A stretch of DNA of 64,000 bases from Imbricaverruca yamaguchii (GCA_034440575.1 JAOTOL010001236.1:124001-188000), one strand, 5' to 3'; positions 22,561 through 33,939 are shown, counted from the first letter of the stretch. The notes: generated by a model from the letters alone, not told the origin. Translations and numbers: made by a program.

Positions 22561-23400
22561 ACTTACATATGTGGGACATGTGACAGGTCGTTTACTGTCG
22601 AGGCGAATTATTGACACATGCGAATTCAAAAACCTGCGACCTTACAAATGCCTGATATGTGTCAGTTCGTTTAATGCCAAACCCAGCTTGGTTAACCACA
22701 TGAGAACCCACACTGGAGAGCGGCCTTACAAGTGCGGGACGTGTGAGAGGTCGTTCAGTATGAAGACCTGCTTAGTTCGTCTCATGAAAATCCACACCGG
22801 AGAACGACCTTACAAGTGCGAGACATGTGACAGTTCGTTTAGTGCCAAGGGCGGCTTAGTTCAACACATGAAAACGCACACCGGAGAGCGATCTTGCATA
22901 TGTGGGACATGTGACAGGTCGTTTGCTAGCAAGGGGAATTTGGTTACGCACATGCGAACCCACACAGGAGAGCGATCTTACAAATGTGAGACATGTGACA
23001 GGTCGTTTAGTACCAAGGACAACTTAGTTCAACACATAAGAACGCACACAGGGGAGCGACCTTACAAATGTGAGACATGTGACAATTCGTTTAGTGCCAA
23101 GTGCGCTTTAGTTCAACACATGAGAACGCACACCGGAGAGCGACCTTACACATGTGGGACATGTGACAGGTCGTTTGCTGTCAAGGGGAAGTTAGTTCGT
23201 CACATGCGAACCCACACCGTGGAGAGGAGAGGTGGAGAGGACGCATGAAAACCCATCCACGCCAGAAAGCGATCTTGCAAATGTGATATATGTGAAAGGT
23301 CGTTTACTGTCAAGAGAACCTTACCTAATCACATGAGAGCCCACAAGGGAGAGCGATCGTACACATGTGAGATATGTGACAGTTCGCTATTGTCAAGGCA
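22561..23400 (+). pseudogene. Continuation of the zinc-finger array, interrupted
   Basis: After the TGA at 22558 one more finger starts ([10 protein letters not shown]), then a second stop and a frameshift occur near 22610-22640. Seven well-formed fingers are again open in another phase to 23248. One of them has lost its first zinc-ligand histidine (VRLMKIH). Two decayed fingers follow to about 23400. At DNA level the units match those upstream closely. Either the gene was truncated recently and this is now 3' UTR, or the whole locus is a pseudogene. An intron removing the damaged stretch is conceivable, but I see no clear donor and acceptor pair. Confidence 0.75.
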
Positions 23401-23497
23401 CACTTGGTTATCTGAGAACCCACACCGGAGAGTGACCTTGCTTATGTACAGGATGTCCATAAAGTCCATTTTCAATACCAGATATATTAACTGTTGA

Positions 23498-23503
23498 AAT
23501 AAA
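23498..23503 (+). promoter_or_regulatory. Candidate polyadenylation signal
   Basis: AATAAA lies about 940 bases after the first zinc-finger stop and about 100 bases after the last recognisable finger, followed by a GT-rich stretch (GTGTGTTTCTTC). It is the first canonical signal I noticed downstream of the array. Confidence 0.45.
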
Positions 23504-23837
23504 GTGTGTTTCTTCGCCCTCATCTGAGACGGCGTGTAGGAAGTACACACCAGGTGGCCGACACTGACGCGCGAAGTGCAACGTCGCCAAGTATGCATAT
23601 GCCACGTGTAGGTATATGCCATTTGCAACAAATAGTGTGGGCGTGTGCCTTTGTCAACAAATGGATCCGCTACTGCAAACAGACGCGGCTCAGATAGCAT
23701 TGTGGATATGCAATGTAACCATATGGAAATGTACGAGCAAGAGAATACATCGGTCCGTGGACAGTGACTTAATATCTCTATGATCTTACCGCCGGCGATA
23801 CAAATTGATGAATATATCTGAGCAATGCACGTTACTT

Positions 23838-25010
23838 GTGCGGCGAGGCGGAGTGTGTAGCAGCAATAGCGACACGCTGCCCGGATAACCTCCAGAGGAG
23901 GGCTGTGCACCGGGGAAGGGGACGCGCGAGGCGGAGTGTATAGCAGCAGTAGCGACGCGCTGCCCGGATGGGCTCCAGAGGAGGGCTGTGCACCGGGGAG
24001 GGGACGCGCGAGGCGGAGTGTGTAGCAGCAATAGCGACACGCTGCCCGGATGGGCTCCAGAGGAGGGCTGTGCACCGGGAGGGACGCGCGAGGCGGAGTG
24101 TGTAGCAGCAATAGCGACACGCTGCCCGGATGACCTCCAGAGGAGGGCTGTGCACCGGGGGAGGGGACGCGCGAGGCGGAGTGTGTAGCAGCAATAGCGA
24201 CACGCTGCCCGGATGGGCTCCAGAGGGGGCTGTGCACCGGGGAGGGGACGCGCGAGGCGGAGTGTGTAGCAGCAATAGCGACACGCTGCCCGGATGGGCT
24301 CCAGAGGGGGCTGTGCACCGGGGAAGGGGACGCGCGAGGCGGAGTGTGTAGCAGCAATAGCGACACGCTGCCCGGATGACCTCAAGAGGGGGGGCTGTGC
24401 ACCGGGGGAGGGGACGCGCGAGGCGGAGTGTGTAGCAGCAATAGCGACACGCTGCCCGGATGGGCTCCAGAGGGGGGCTGTGCACCGGGGAAGGGGACGC
24501 GCGAGGCGGAGTGTGTAGCAGCAATAGCGACACGCTGCCCGGATGGGCTCCAGAGAGGGGGGCTGTGCACCGGGGGAGGGGACGCGCGAGGCGGAGTGTG
24601 TAGCAGCAATAGCGACACGCTGCCCGGATGGGCTCCAGAGGAGGGCTGTGCACCGGGGGAGGGACGCGCGAGGCGGAGTGTGTAGCAGCAATAGCGACAC
24701 GCTGCCCGGATGGGCTCCAGAGGGGGGCTGTGCACCGGGGGAAGGGGACGCGCGAGGCGGAGTGTGTAGCAGCAGTAGCGACACGCTGCCCGGATGACCT
24801 CCAGAGGAGGGCTGTGCACCGGGGGACGGGACGCGCGAGGCGGAGTGTGTAGCAGCAATAGCGACACGCTGCCCGGATGGGCTCCAGAGGGGGCTGTGCA
24901 CCGGGGAGGGGACGCGCGAGGCGGAATGTGAGCGGGCGGCACGCTGCCCGGATGACTGCTACCTCTAGAGGGTGCTGTGCACAGGGGATCGGGCGCTCGT
25001 CGCAGTGACT
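23838..25010. repeat. GC-rich 82-bp minisatellite, about 14 units
   Basis: Each unit begins GAGGCGGAGTGTGTAGCAGC, continues AATAGCGACACGCTGCCCGG and ends with a G-rich CACCGGGGAGGGGACGCGC. Variation is mostly in G-run length (3-7 G) and a two-state segment (ATGGGCTCC or ATGACCTCC). Long open frames appear on both strands because the unit length shifts through all phases without common stops. They are not genes. Confidence 0.95.
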
Positions 25011-25084
25011 ATGTGGGCTAGACCTACACTATAGAACATGACTGCACTGGTGGCGCGATGGAATGTGCTCCTGCCGACAATACA

Positions 25085-25315
25085 GATACCAGGACAAAAT
25101 ATCGGCACGTAAATCCAGGTCAAAATACCGGCACATAATACCAGGCCAAAGTACCGGCACATAATACCAGGCCAACATATCGGAACATAATACCGGCACA
25201 TAATACCAGGCCAAAATACCGGCACATAATACCAGGCCAAAATACCGGCACGTAATACCAGGCTAAAATATCGGCACGTAATACCAGGCCAAAATACCGG
25301 CACATAATGCCCTCC
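25085..25315. repeat. 26-bp tandem repeat, about nine units
   Basis: The unit is GGCACATAATACCAGGCCAA followed by AATACC. One unit carries an extra partial copy (25165-25200). The array starts about 75 bp after the 82-bp array ends. Confidence 0.9.
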
Positions 25316-25531
25316 AAATTGGTGCAACATTAACCGAAAAAGTAAGTTTTGCCACCTGTGTGGTCTAAAGTACGTATTTGATGCTGCTCCGCATAGTTTC
25401 AGGTGCGGAGAAGATAGGTAGGTACCTAGGTAAATAGCAAGCTTATGGTGTGATTGGTTGGCTTTGAAGGTAATCTTTATAGTCCGTATATCGTCCATCT
25501 CAGTGGTACCTGATTCTTGATGACTGGATTA

Positions 25532-25677
25532 TGACATTGCGTGAGACGAAATGTACGACCCTCAATATACCAAGAGGTGCTGAGTTTACATCAAAAGTAA
25601 CGTTCCCTAACGTTACTTTTGATGTAAACTCAGCACCTGGTATATTAAGGGTCGTACGTTTTGTCTCACCCATTGTC
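25532..25677. repeat. Near-perfect palindrome, arms about 70 bp
   Basis: The arms meet at AACGTT-CCCT-AACGTT (centre about 25605) and pair outward through GTGAGACGAAATGTACGACC and its near-complement. Mismatches are few; the left arm has two extra bases (GA in CAAGAGG). Such a structure is typical of a small MITE or of a recent inverted duplication. No clear target-site duplication was found. Confidence 0.9.
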
Positions 25678-25997
25678 TAAAACCCAGGAGCACTTAAAGC
25701 GATTCTTCGTTATCTTAGATTGGATTATGTGCACGTTTGACACTGACCAGAAATTAAGAATAGAATAAATCCAGTTCAAGTTCCATATGCATGTGCTTTT
25801 GCTATTGTTCATGTGTGCAGCCATCATGGCAATGCAATTACTGCCTAGTGGCTTTGCAAATTTTTTTATACCATCTGGTTTAAAATAGACCAGCATCACA
25901 TAATCTCAACATTCTATGATGTATGCTATGCTTGCAAAGTGGAAGGAAATCCAATTTGTTTGTTCTTTCCACACAATGCTAAATTTTGCAACAAGAA

Positions 25998-26390
25998 GGG
26001 GACAGGGTCTGTTCCTGATCCTGCTCCAAAATAAAAGAGTAGAGCAACTTGGAGCAACTTGGAGGAGTTCGGAGCAGGCTCTGTAAGAGAGGGTGCTGGA
26101 ACGTCTGGAGTAACTTGGAGTAAAAATTCAGCTGTTAGTGCTTGTATTATGATTACATATATGACACAGATATTCAAAACTTGTTGACGAAGTTTCCCCA
26201 AAGCGCTTTGCAAATGTATCATCAGCGCCACATTTGTGCTACTCCAAACTGCTCCAAGGTGCCCCTGCTCTCGGCCGGAGTAAGTTGGAGTAGATTGGAG
26301 CTACTCCGTTCTGCTCCGAAAACGCATGGGAACACGGAGCGGCTACTCCAAGTTGCTCGGAGCAGCTTGGAGCAAGGTCAGGAACAGACC
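25998..26390. mobile_element. MITE-like element with terminal inverted repeats
   Basis: The left end, GGTCTGTTCCTGATCCTGCT, is mirrored by AGCAAGGTCAGGAACAGACC at the right end. The subterminal parts on both sides are rich in TTGGAG/CTCCAA hexamers and pair imperfectly. There is no coding capacity. It is likely a non-autonomous DNA transposon; target duplications are not obvious. Confidence 0.65.
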
Positions 26391-26394
26391 AATA

Positions 26395-26600
26395 GTCAAT
26401 CCACTATCCAATCCAAATCTGTTCCATTTCATCACAAAGTGTGTTGGTTGACATCAATAAGTATTCTAAGTAGCATAGTGCTTTGAATTTTTTCCTTTAG
26501 CTTTCTTATCAGCATAAATATAGCAGTGGTTATTGGGGGGCCAAGATCAACATTGGTGGAGCCATGGCCACCACAAAAGGATACTAATCGACACCCCTGG
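26395..26600 (+). repeat. Dispersed repeat, related to 30665-30930
   Basis: Shared phrases are AATCCACTATCCAATCC/AGTCCACTATCTAAACC, CCTTTAGCTTTC, AAGATCAACATTGGTGG and GCCATGG. The two copies are about 4.3 kb apart in the same orientation. Confidence 0.6.
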
Positions 26601-28069
26601 TACAATCATGAGTACCACAATGGATTTGTTGTTTAGAGGCATAGAAAATGTTTCAGCATCTGTTAATCTCAGCACTATGATGCAAGTTGTACTTCCACAA
26701 TGGAGGGAAATCCAGTTATTTTGTTGTTGTTTTTTTGCACAATTTTCACTTGCAGCAAATGGTCAGGGCTAAAAAATCGTATCGTTCTGTCGTCGTGGAC
26801 GACAACCACGAACGGGGACTTTTTGCGACCACATTTCCATATCATTAGAAATATTATATGTGAAATCATATAAATGGTACCTACTATACATAAAATTGAT
26901 TACGTCACGATATCCGTGTCAAGGGACGCAGGATTGAAACGAACCGGATTGGACCGAGACTGGAAATGCCCCTCCGTGCAGACCTCTAGAAATGTTACAC
27001 CGTGCAGACCTCTACCACCCGCCGCCACGCTACCATTTCTTCATTCCCATCGTACGCTTTTGGGTTTCATCTAGTACGCTCAGCGGCAAAAAAAAATGAC
27101 TCAACGGCAACAAAGTATCGTCGAGACAACCATTTCATCGGTCAGACGACCGTCGACGATAAAATTTTCTCCCGTTTACCACAGAGCCAATGGCATGCCT
27201 TCTGGTCGCCGGTGGTTGTCCTCGTCCAGGTTACCACATAATGCTCGATGGCAGCAGTACGAAAGTACCCAACTATGGTATACTTGGCGGCTTTGGAGGC
27301 AAGCGACTAGACCACGGGTACTAAAACAACACTAGACCTACGTTAAGTAATGAATAATTTATAACATTGGCCGATTTTTTAAAAACAATTTCAATTTGAA
27401 TCCTTTTTTCATGTAGGATGTACGATAGTATTTTTAATTTCATTAAAATCGTTGGAAAGAATCTAGAAGAATATCATTCTATTACGCGCATTCTCTCGCT
27501 TTCAAATCCGTCCATTTCCATTTTAAACGCGACGATGTGCGTCGAAGAGTGAAATAGGGAATTGATCACGGTTCTTTATAATTGATGAGTGGTGAATGAG
27601 TGCGGCAAGATACAACTACCAAGTTCGAATTATCTGGAGTGTTAATCAAACGATTTTTTTCTTAATTTTCTGACTTATATGAGACCAAATGAAGTGGTTC
27701 GGTCTTAAACAGACTCCATAAACAGACTATTCAGGGCCAGGGCGTAAGGGTGACAAAGATAGTAAGGTCATCCTGTAGATGTGGACATTGCGATTGGAAA
27801 GGTACTGCATAGAGCATTTACAAACATTCAAAAGTCAAGCACCCAGGTCTACCAGTGCTAAGAGTACTGCAAGATAGCCATTTTGGCCCTGGCAGGCGAT
27901 TTGACTGGACTTGCAAGCCAGCACTGGATCATCAACCATCAAGCTCAGGTGAAAATCTTGGTATATGAATTACATTTGAGTAAAATATTGTCACCTAAAT
28001 GTAATTAGAAAATGTACTTTGGTGTTTTTGTACCTACTCAGTAGGTATTGCACTGCAGTTGGTGGCAAT
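26601..28069. other. No gene recognised
   Basis: AT-rich to mixed DNA with short open frames only. The motif GTGGACGACAACCACGAA at about 26795-26815 recurs as TTGGACGACAACCACGAA at about 30622, another dispersed-repeat trace. Confidence 0.4.
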
Positions 28070-28109
28070 GCATACAATATAGGGATGGCGAATTTTTCCA
28101 CCTGGTGGG

Positions 28110-28175
28110 TTGTGTGTGATTGTGGTTTTAGGGCGCATCGACCATGGTTAGTCATTTAGCGCCCACACCTGGTGG
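28110..28175 (-). repeat. Solitary I-clade-type LINE 3' end with GGGCGC stem
   Basis: TTTTAGGGCGC and TTTAGCGCCCA can form a stem-loop. The same arrangement ends the I-clade remnant at 47520-48956 (GGGGCGCGTCGAC ... TTGCGCCCA). It may be a LINE stub or the tail of a SINE using that LINE. Confidence 0.6.
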
Positions 28176-28512
28176 GTTAAGCCATGGTTTAAACTGGCTG
28201 GCATAAATTAATTTAAGCCACTCTGGCTTAAATAATATTTCTGGTATGGCTGGAGGGCAGTGATGGACATTAGTTAGGGAAGCATCAATTATAATTCAAA
28301 AATGTGCTACACCATTTTATTTGCAAAAAAAAAACACTCCCTAGAATTCCCCAAAACTGTGTTTGGGTTCTGGGTATGCACTCCACAAGCCAGATGTTTA
28401 CCCATTAGGTACAGTCGGTCTAACATGTAGCTCCCTGGATGCTGGTAGTTAGAAATGGTATTTGTAAATACCAGGATTTTGACATCCAACTACTGGCATT
28501 GAGGGAGATATA

Positions 28513-29373
28513 TGACATAAAAGATCAGTGCAACTATGAGCCACAAGGGCCCTTCTTGGTTGCACTCTGTACACTGAACCAGTTGCCCACCAAATGTGTT
28601 GATCAACTCTCCCTGGAATACAGAAAAACAAGCCCACTATTCTTGTAATGATTGTCTATGCTGTTCTTAAAGATGTTCAATGTGTTGCTACTGACAGTGG
28701 TTTCTGGCAGCTGGTTCCAGTGTTCTACTACCCTGTTACTGAAGAAGGACTGTCTTAACCTTGTCCTGCTGTGATTAACTTTAATTTTGAATTGATGACC
28801 TCTAGTTCCATCATTTCTGTTCAATTCAAACAGTTCCCTGAGATAACCCTGTTCCTGACCATGTACAAATTGAAAGACCTCGATGATATCTCCTCATCCT
28901 TCTATATCTAAGTGAAAACATATTAAATTTCTTCAATCTTTCCTCATATGCCAGGTTGCCCATACCATTCACCATTTTTGTTGCCCTCTTTTGTACTCTC
29001 TCTAAAAGCCAACAATCTTTTTCATAACCAGGGGACCAAGCTTGGACACAATATTCCAGATGTGGCCTGACATGCACAATAAAGCTTCCTGATGACTTCC
29101 TCACTTTTGTATGATACATTCCTATTTATTGCCCCAAGCATTCTTAGTGCCTTCTTCCTGGCTTCTTTGGTCTGTTCTGATGCCACAAATTTTGTGTTCA
29201 AAATAACACCTAAGTCCTTCTGCTGAGTCACAGATAGTACTTGCCCACCCATCAAGTATGGTGCCTTGATACGCTACCTACCTACATGCATCATTTTGCA
29301 CTTATCAAATTTAAATTTCATTTGCCATTTTTTGGACCACTTCACAAGCTCATCTAAGTCTTTCTGCAGCAAG
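28513..29373 (-). mobile_element. CR1 fragment E, 3' end only
   Basis: On the minus strand this is about 860 bp of RT C-terminus and 3' UTR. It contains the GGGCCCTTGTGGC motif and ends in an eroded tail. It is more diverged from copy A than D, F or G, with several frameshifts. It is truncated in the region coding for LQKDLDELVKW. Confidence 0.9.
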
Positions 29374-29429
29374 ATTCTGCAGATAATATGTAGCATGATA
29401 CATATTAGACTGACTGTTCATAGCCATTT

Positions 29430-30130
29430 GATAGCTAGGTACCTATTTTATGTTAGCTGAAAAGTGACTATTTGAGCTACATCAATTTGTGCTGTTTTTG
29501 GCATAGTTTTCCCATTGTCTTACTGATAATAGTATGTATATGTAGGTAGGGATGGAAAAAGCTGGCTTAAGTTCGATTTATGGCAGCCAGTGGCTTTTAT
29601 TAATTTAAGCCGGTTTAAACTGGCTTTTATTATTTAAGCCAGCTTAAATTCATGACTGTTATCTATGAATATGGGTAGGTAGGTACCTACCTACATATAC
29701 TATTATCAGTAAGACAATGGGAAAGCTATGTCAAAAACATCACAAATTGGTCTGCCTCATATAGTTACTTTTAAGCTAACATAAAATAGGTACCTAGCTA
29801 TACAATGGCTAGGTGCCCAATGGGTAAAAATCTGACTTGTGGAGTGCATACCTAGAACCCAGCCAGAGTTTTGGGAAATTCCAGGGAGTGTTTGTTTATA
29901 AATAAAATGGCCAGGGTGGCTTAAATTAATTTATGCCGGCTGGTTTAAACTGGTTTAAACCACCAGGTGGCTTAAATTTCCCATCCCTATATGTTGGTAG
30001 GTACCTACCTACCTATATTTATGGATGGAAAAAAGCTGGCTTAAATCGAATTTATGCCAGCCAGTGGCTTTTATTAATTTAAGCCAGTTTAAACTGGCTT
30101 TTATTATTTAAGTCGGCTCAATTTCATGAC
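29430..30130. repeat. Inverted and direct repeats with TTTAAACTGG core
   Basis: 29430-29546 is the reverse complement of about 29690-29815 (shared ACAATGGGAAA, AACATAAAATAGGTACCTAG). A unit of about 110 bp beginning GATGGAAAAA(A)GCTGGCTTAA occurs at 29550-29660 and again at 30022-30130 in direct orientation. A related inverted form lies at 29900-29990. The tract GTAGGTACCTACC recurs at the junctions. Confidence 0.75.
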
Positions 30131-30664
30131 ACTTCTAAGCCCTTGCATTATTAAGGCTCACAAACCATGGGTGCATTGACAGTGTTGCAAACCATGGGTG
30201 CATTGACGATGCCGAATTGCCGAAAAGGAAATTGGCAGCAAGATATTCTGTATAAAGGTAATCGACGCAATTTGTTATAGGTCCAGGAAATCACAACCTT
30301 TTCGAGCTATCATTACCCCCTTTGGGTTAGGCCAACCTCGTGATTACACCGTATCAAATTCGGAATGACTTATAACCAAAGTGCATTTTCAAGGTTGAGA
30401 ACATGTAGTATTTCCTGCCGATATATGTGCACAGATTTTTGGCAAATGTACACAGTACTCTCCATACTCGAGGTTTGACGAAACTCCGCTATAACCCCAC
30501 CCCCACCCCCACCCCTCCACAAGCCAGCGCATTACCCCAGGTTGGCAACCCCTGTTCCGGTCCATGTAGCATAATGTTATCGTTTGCACAAAAGGTGACA
30601 ACCACCAAGCCTATTCCGGATTTGGACGACAACCACGAAACCATTTCTTTTAGCCCTGCAAATG
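30131..30664. other. No gene recognised
   Basis: Contains a short C-rich run (ACCCCCACCCCCACCCC near 30496). Open frames through it have no family features. Confidence 0.35.
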
Positions 30665-30930
30665 GTGGAGAGTCAGTCCACTATCTAAACCTAATCTGTT
30701 TCCTTAAAGTACAAAATACTCTGGTTGGGAACTAAGATTGAACTTTCTAGTTTTCTATACAGTATGGTGTTTTCTTCTTTTTTCTTCTTTTTCTCTTTTC
30801 CTTTAGCTTTCCTATGAACATAAAAACAGCATGACTTATTGGGGCGGCCCAAATCAACATTTGGTGGGGGGCAAGATCAACATTGGTGGGGCCATGGACT
30901 CCACAGGATACAAATCGACGACCCTCCCCA
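30665..30930 (+). repeat. Dispersed repeat, related to 26395-26600
   Basis: See the partner entry. This copy is interrupted by a TTTTC-rich stretch (30770-30800) and carries a tandem duplication of CAAGATCAACATT / CCAAATCAACATT. Confidence 0.6.
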
Positions 30931-31029
30931 GGGCGATTTTTGGCCTTGTACATATCACCTTGCTGAATACCATAAGTCGCTTATATTCAGAGCCTCGTAT
31001 CCAAGGCGATATATACGAGGTAGCGTCAT

Positions 31030-33340
31030 CCCTACTGTCGAAGAACATCCCCACCTCCAATCAGACACACACGCCCACACCTATATAACGGCAGATTTGC
31101 ACTTACAGAACTACAATTGGCTATCACACAGACAGAAACACAAGTGTAGGACCAGACAACATTCACTATGCCTTCTTCAAACACTTACCAATCTCAGCAC
31201 TCCAAACATTGCCCGACACAACACTGCATGGGCCACACATACATACACACAATCATGGTTATACGCTTCTCTCATACCTATACCCAAACCAAACACGGAC
31301 TCAACTTTCTTCACTTCCTATCGCCCTATCGCCCTCACCAGCTGCTTTCACAAACTATTCGAACGTCTTGTCAAAAAACGCCTTCTCTATATCATCAAAA
31401 CACAAAAACTAATCCCTCCTTTTCAATCGGGTTTTATTCCTAATCGCCCATGCCTAGATAGCCTCACATACCTTGTCACAAGCATCCAGGAAGCGGCGGC
31501 AGGGAAACGCTCCACTGTCGCCGCCTTCCTCGACCTCAAACAAGCTTACGACACCATCAACATAACAGCACTACTACAACACCTACACAATATAGATATA
31601 CAGGGCAAACTACAACACTATCTTCTATATCGCTCATTTCAAGTCAAACTTGGATCCCACATTTCGGACAAAAAATTCCCCACAATCGGACTCATGCAAG
31701 GCTCCGTACTTAGCGCCCTACTCTTTATCTTAGGTCTAAATTCAGTTATTCCAGACACCCTCCCGGCAAAAGTTGCAATATATGCTGACGATATAGTTAT
31801 ATGGACAACACACGAAACACCACACAACGCACTAGGAATATTGCAAACCACATTAATACAACTACAAAGCAAGCTCGCCTCCCTAAACCTACACATTGCA
31901 CCACACAAATCAAAAGGTATGATTTTCAGCTACCACAAATACACAGACTTACCACCACTAAAATTAGACCACACTCCCATCCCATTCGTCACCACAACAC
32001 ATTTTCCAGGCATCAGTTTAGACTCAAAACATTTTCCGTCCACATATCATGGACATCCAAAAAGGCGCATCAAAAATAATAAATATCCTTCGAGCACTAT
32101 CCGGAACAAAGTGGGGATCCCACAGAAACACACTCTTAGCTCTTTACAAATCAATCGTTCGGCCAATTTTGGAATACGGATCCCCACTCTTCGAAAATGC
32201 GACTAAATCAAGCCTCAAAATTATAGATTCTCTACAACGCCAATCTTTACAAATAGCCACAGGAGCATACACCACTTCGCCTTCTTTCGCTCTTCACGAA
32301 TATAACCACATACCAGAACTGAAGCACAGACGCACAGAAACACTATTAGGATATCACTACAAAACCCAACTCATCGCACAACACCCATGCATCCAAGCAT
32401 TAAAACTTCGCACCAAACACAAACACCAACTCATGAATGCACCACGACTCAAAACTACAATAGGCTGCCGCATCCACCAACACGCAAATAGATTGTACAT
32501 CACACTCCCCACAGCAAAAGCACTCCCACCACCCACTGCATGGTGGAAACACCAATCACCCAAAACACACCTCCTCATAGACAAGCCAAAGCACACCTAC
32601 ACAGACGCAGAAATACACCAACTATTCCTCCACTTCAAAGCTCAACATCCAAACCACAACATCATCTACACGGACGGGTCAAAATCACACACACAGCAGA
32701 CGGGCACAGCGGCGGTGCTGTACCCCAACGCAGCACCGCCGCGGGTCATCCTTCGTGCCCGTCTGCATGACACAGCATCCACATACACAGCAGGATTATT
32801 CGCAATCTTCTCGGCATACTGCACCATCTACAACACTAAAATTGAACACATCATAGCCACAGACGCAAAATCAGCATTACAGAGCATAACACGCCACACC
32901 AAATGCGAAGACCCCCTCATACCCAAAATACAACACAAAAAAAAACAACCACTCTGCCACCAACAACTCTACTTGGATGCCAAGTCACACAACGTCGGAC
33001 GAACCGCGACACCGAGCCACAGCCACAACACTACAAAACCACACCCCCCTTTCAATCAAACTCTACCCCACACTACGCAGAAAAAAAGCATACAACAAAC
33101 ATGGGACACAACAACTCACCATCTACACGAAAACAAAAACAGCTCTCCAAAACACTAAAAAAAAAACCAAAAAAAAAAATCCCCACACCAACACTACCTC
33201 TGGGATCCACATCAAGTCACACAAACGTACACGGCAACGAACATCACGGCAACATCACGACACTTCTCAATGATGAACATCCAACATTACACGAGCACCT
33301 CTTCCACTTTCTCTCTATCACGCGCCTGATCCTATAATTA
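31030..33340 (+). mobile_element. I-clade-like LINE (RT plus RNase H), 5'-truncated and frameshifted
   Basis: The coding strand is A/C-rich and G-poor, unlike the CR1 copies. It starts just before the RT; no endonuclease is present. Gene order RT then RNase H points to the I superclade (I, Loa, R1 and relatives); I cannot assign the family further. The 5' boundary is approximate because the preceding 265 bp is another dispersed repeat. Confidence 0.78.
31090..33337 (+). pseudogene. LINE ORF2 remnant: reverse transcriptase and RNase H
   Basis: RT motifs occur in order: a GPDNIHYAF-like segment in a shifted frame near 31150, then SYRPIALTSC, FQSGFIPNRPC, FLDLKQAYDTI, GLMQGSVLSALLF and the catalytic YADD near 31782. 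The frame shifts at about 32050, giving IRPILEYGSPLFENA and the connection to RNase H. RNase H has YTDGSK with its first Asp and TDAKSALQS with a later Asp. The segment where the catalytic Glu is expected reads TAGLFAIFSA, so that Glu is a Gly. The final RNase H segment and C-terminus (HEHLFHFLSITR) continue in other frames to 33337. At least three frameshifts make it non-functional. Confidence 0.78.
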
Positions 33341-33939
33341 TGAAGAAAAAAAATCAAGATACTTTTTTTTAAATCACCAAAATTGGGGGGAAAATGAAGA
33401 TATGTTAAAAAAAAGAAAAACGGAAAATCAACAAGAAAAAGAAACAAAAAACTAATCCACGTGATATTTACTAACACTAATGTTCTTGCAATGTAAATTA
33501 AATACTGGCGATGACCCGACCCCAGCCCTCCAACTACACCCCACCCAATGGCACCGACCGGACTGGCAAACTCTACACTTCGGCACGACCTCAGCTTCGA
33601 CTCCTACTTCACCTGCTTGTAAGACGATTCAGCTTTCTTCTACGCGCCATTCTTCAAGTCACCTCAACTGTCTCACAACTCGCCTTTACAAGACAACAAT
33701 AATCTTCTTCGCTTCCTCTCATCCGCACCACATTACTCCTCATACCCTTTCACCCTTAACAAACAGCAACAAAATACTGACGCCACAAAAGTCCTACCTA
33801 ACATAACTGAGGCTGATAAAATACCAGCTGAATATGACTCCAAAAGCACAGACGTGATTTTACAAGATTTAGAAAGCGAATTTAATTGAAAATTTTTCCT
33901 TTTTAAAGCGAATTAAACCATTCAAACGGGTCCGTATCA
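33341..33939. other. LINE 3' flank, no gene
   Basis: A/T-rich with several A-runs to about 33470, then C-rich, G-poor sequence to about 33800 with the same strand asymmetry as the preceding LINE. The second part may be its 3' UTR or a further fragment. Confidence 0.4.

Larger units (their letters stand above)
28070..29660. mobile_element. Repeat 'Y' copy 1, split by nested insertions
   Basis: The outer parts (28070-28410 and 29418-29660) match the reverse complement of the uninterrupted copy at 29685-29995, sharing TTTAAACTGG, GGTTTAAACC and AAGACAATGGGAAA. The copy is interrupted at 28411-29417. The interrupting block has short inverted ends (ACAGTCGGTCTAACATGTA and a near-complement ending at 29417), contains a hairpin at about 28440-28500, and itself contains CR1 fragment E. 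The layers give an order: Y first, then the block, then CR1 (or block and CR1 together). Confidence 0.55.

Noticed and set aside
23430..23470. Possible mariner-type transposon end (CAGGATGTCCATAAAGTCC)
   Set aside because: It resembles ends seen in some DNA transposons, but I found no matching inverted end or transposase nearby.
23329..24942. Overlapping long frames on both strands over the 82-bp array
   Set aside because: Repeat artefacts; frames overlap in all phases and have no non-repeat domain.
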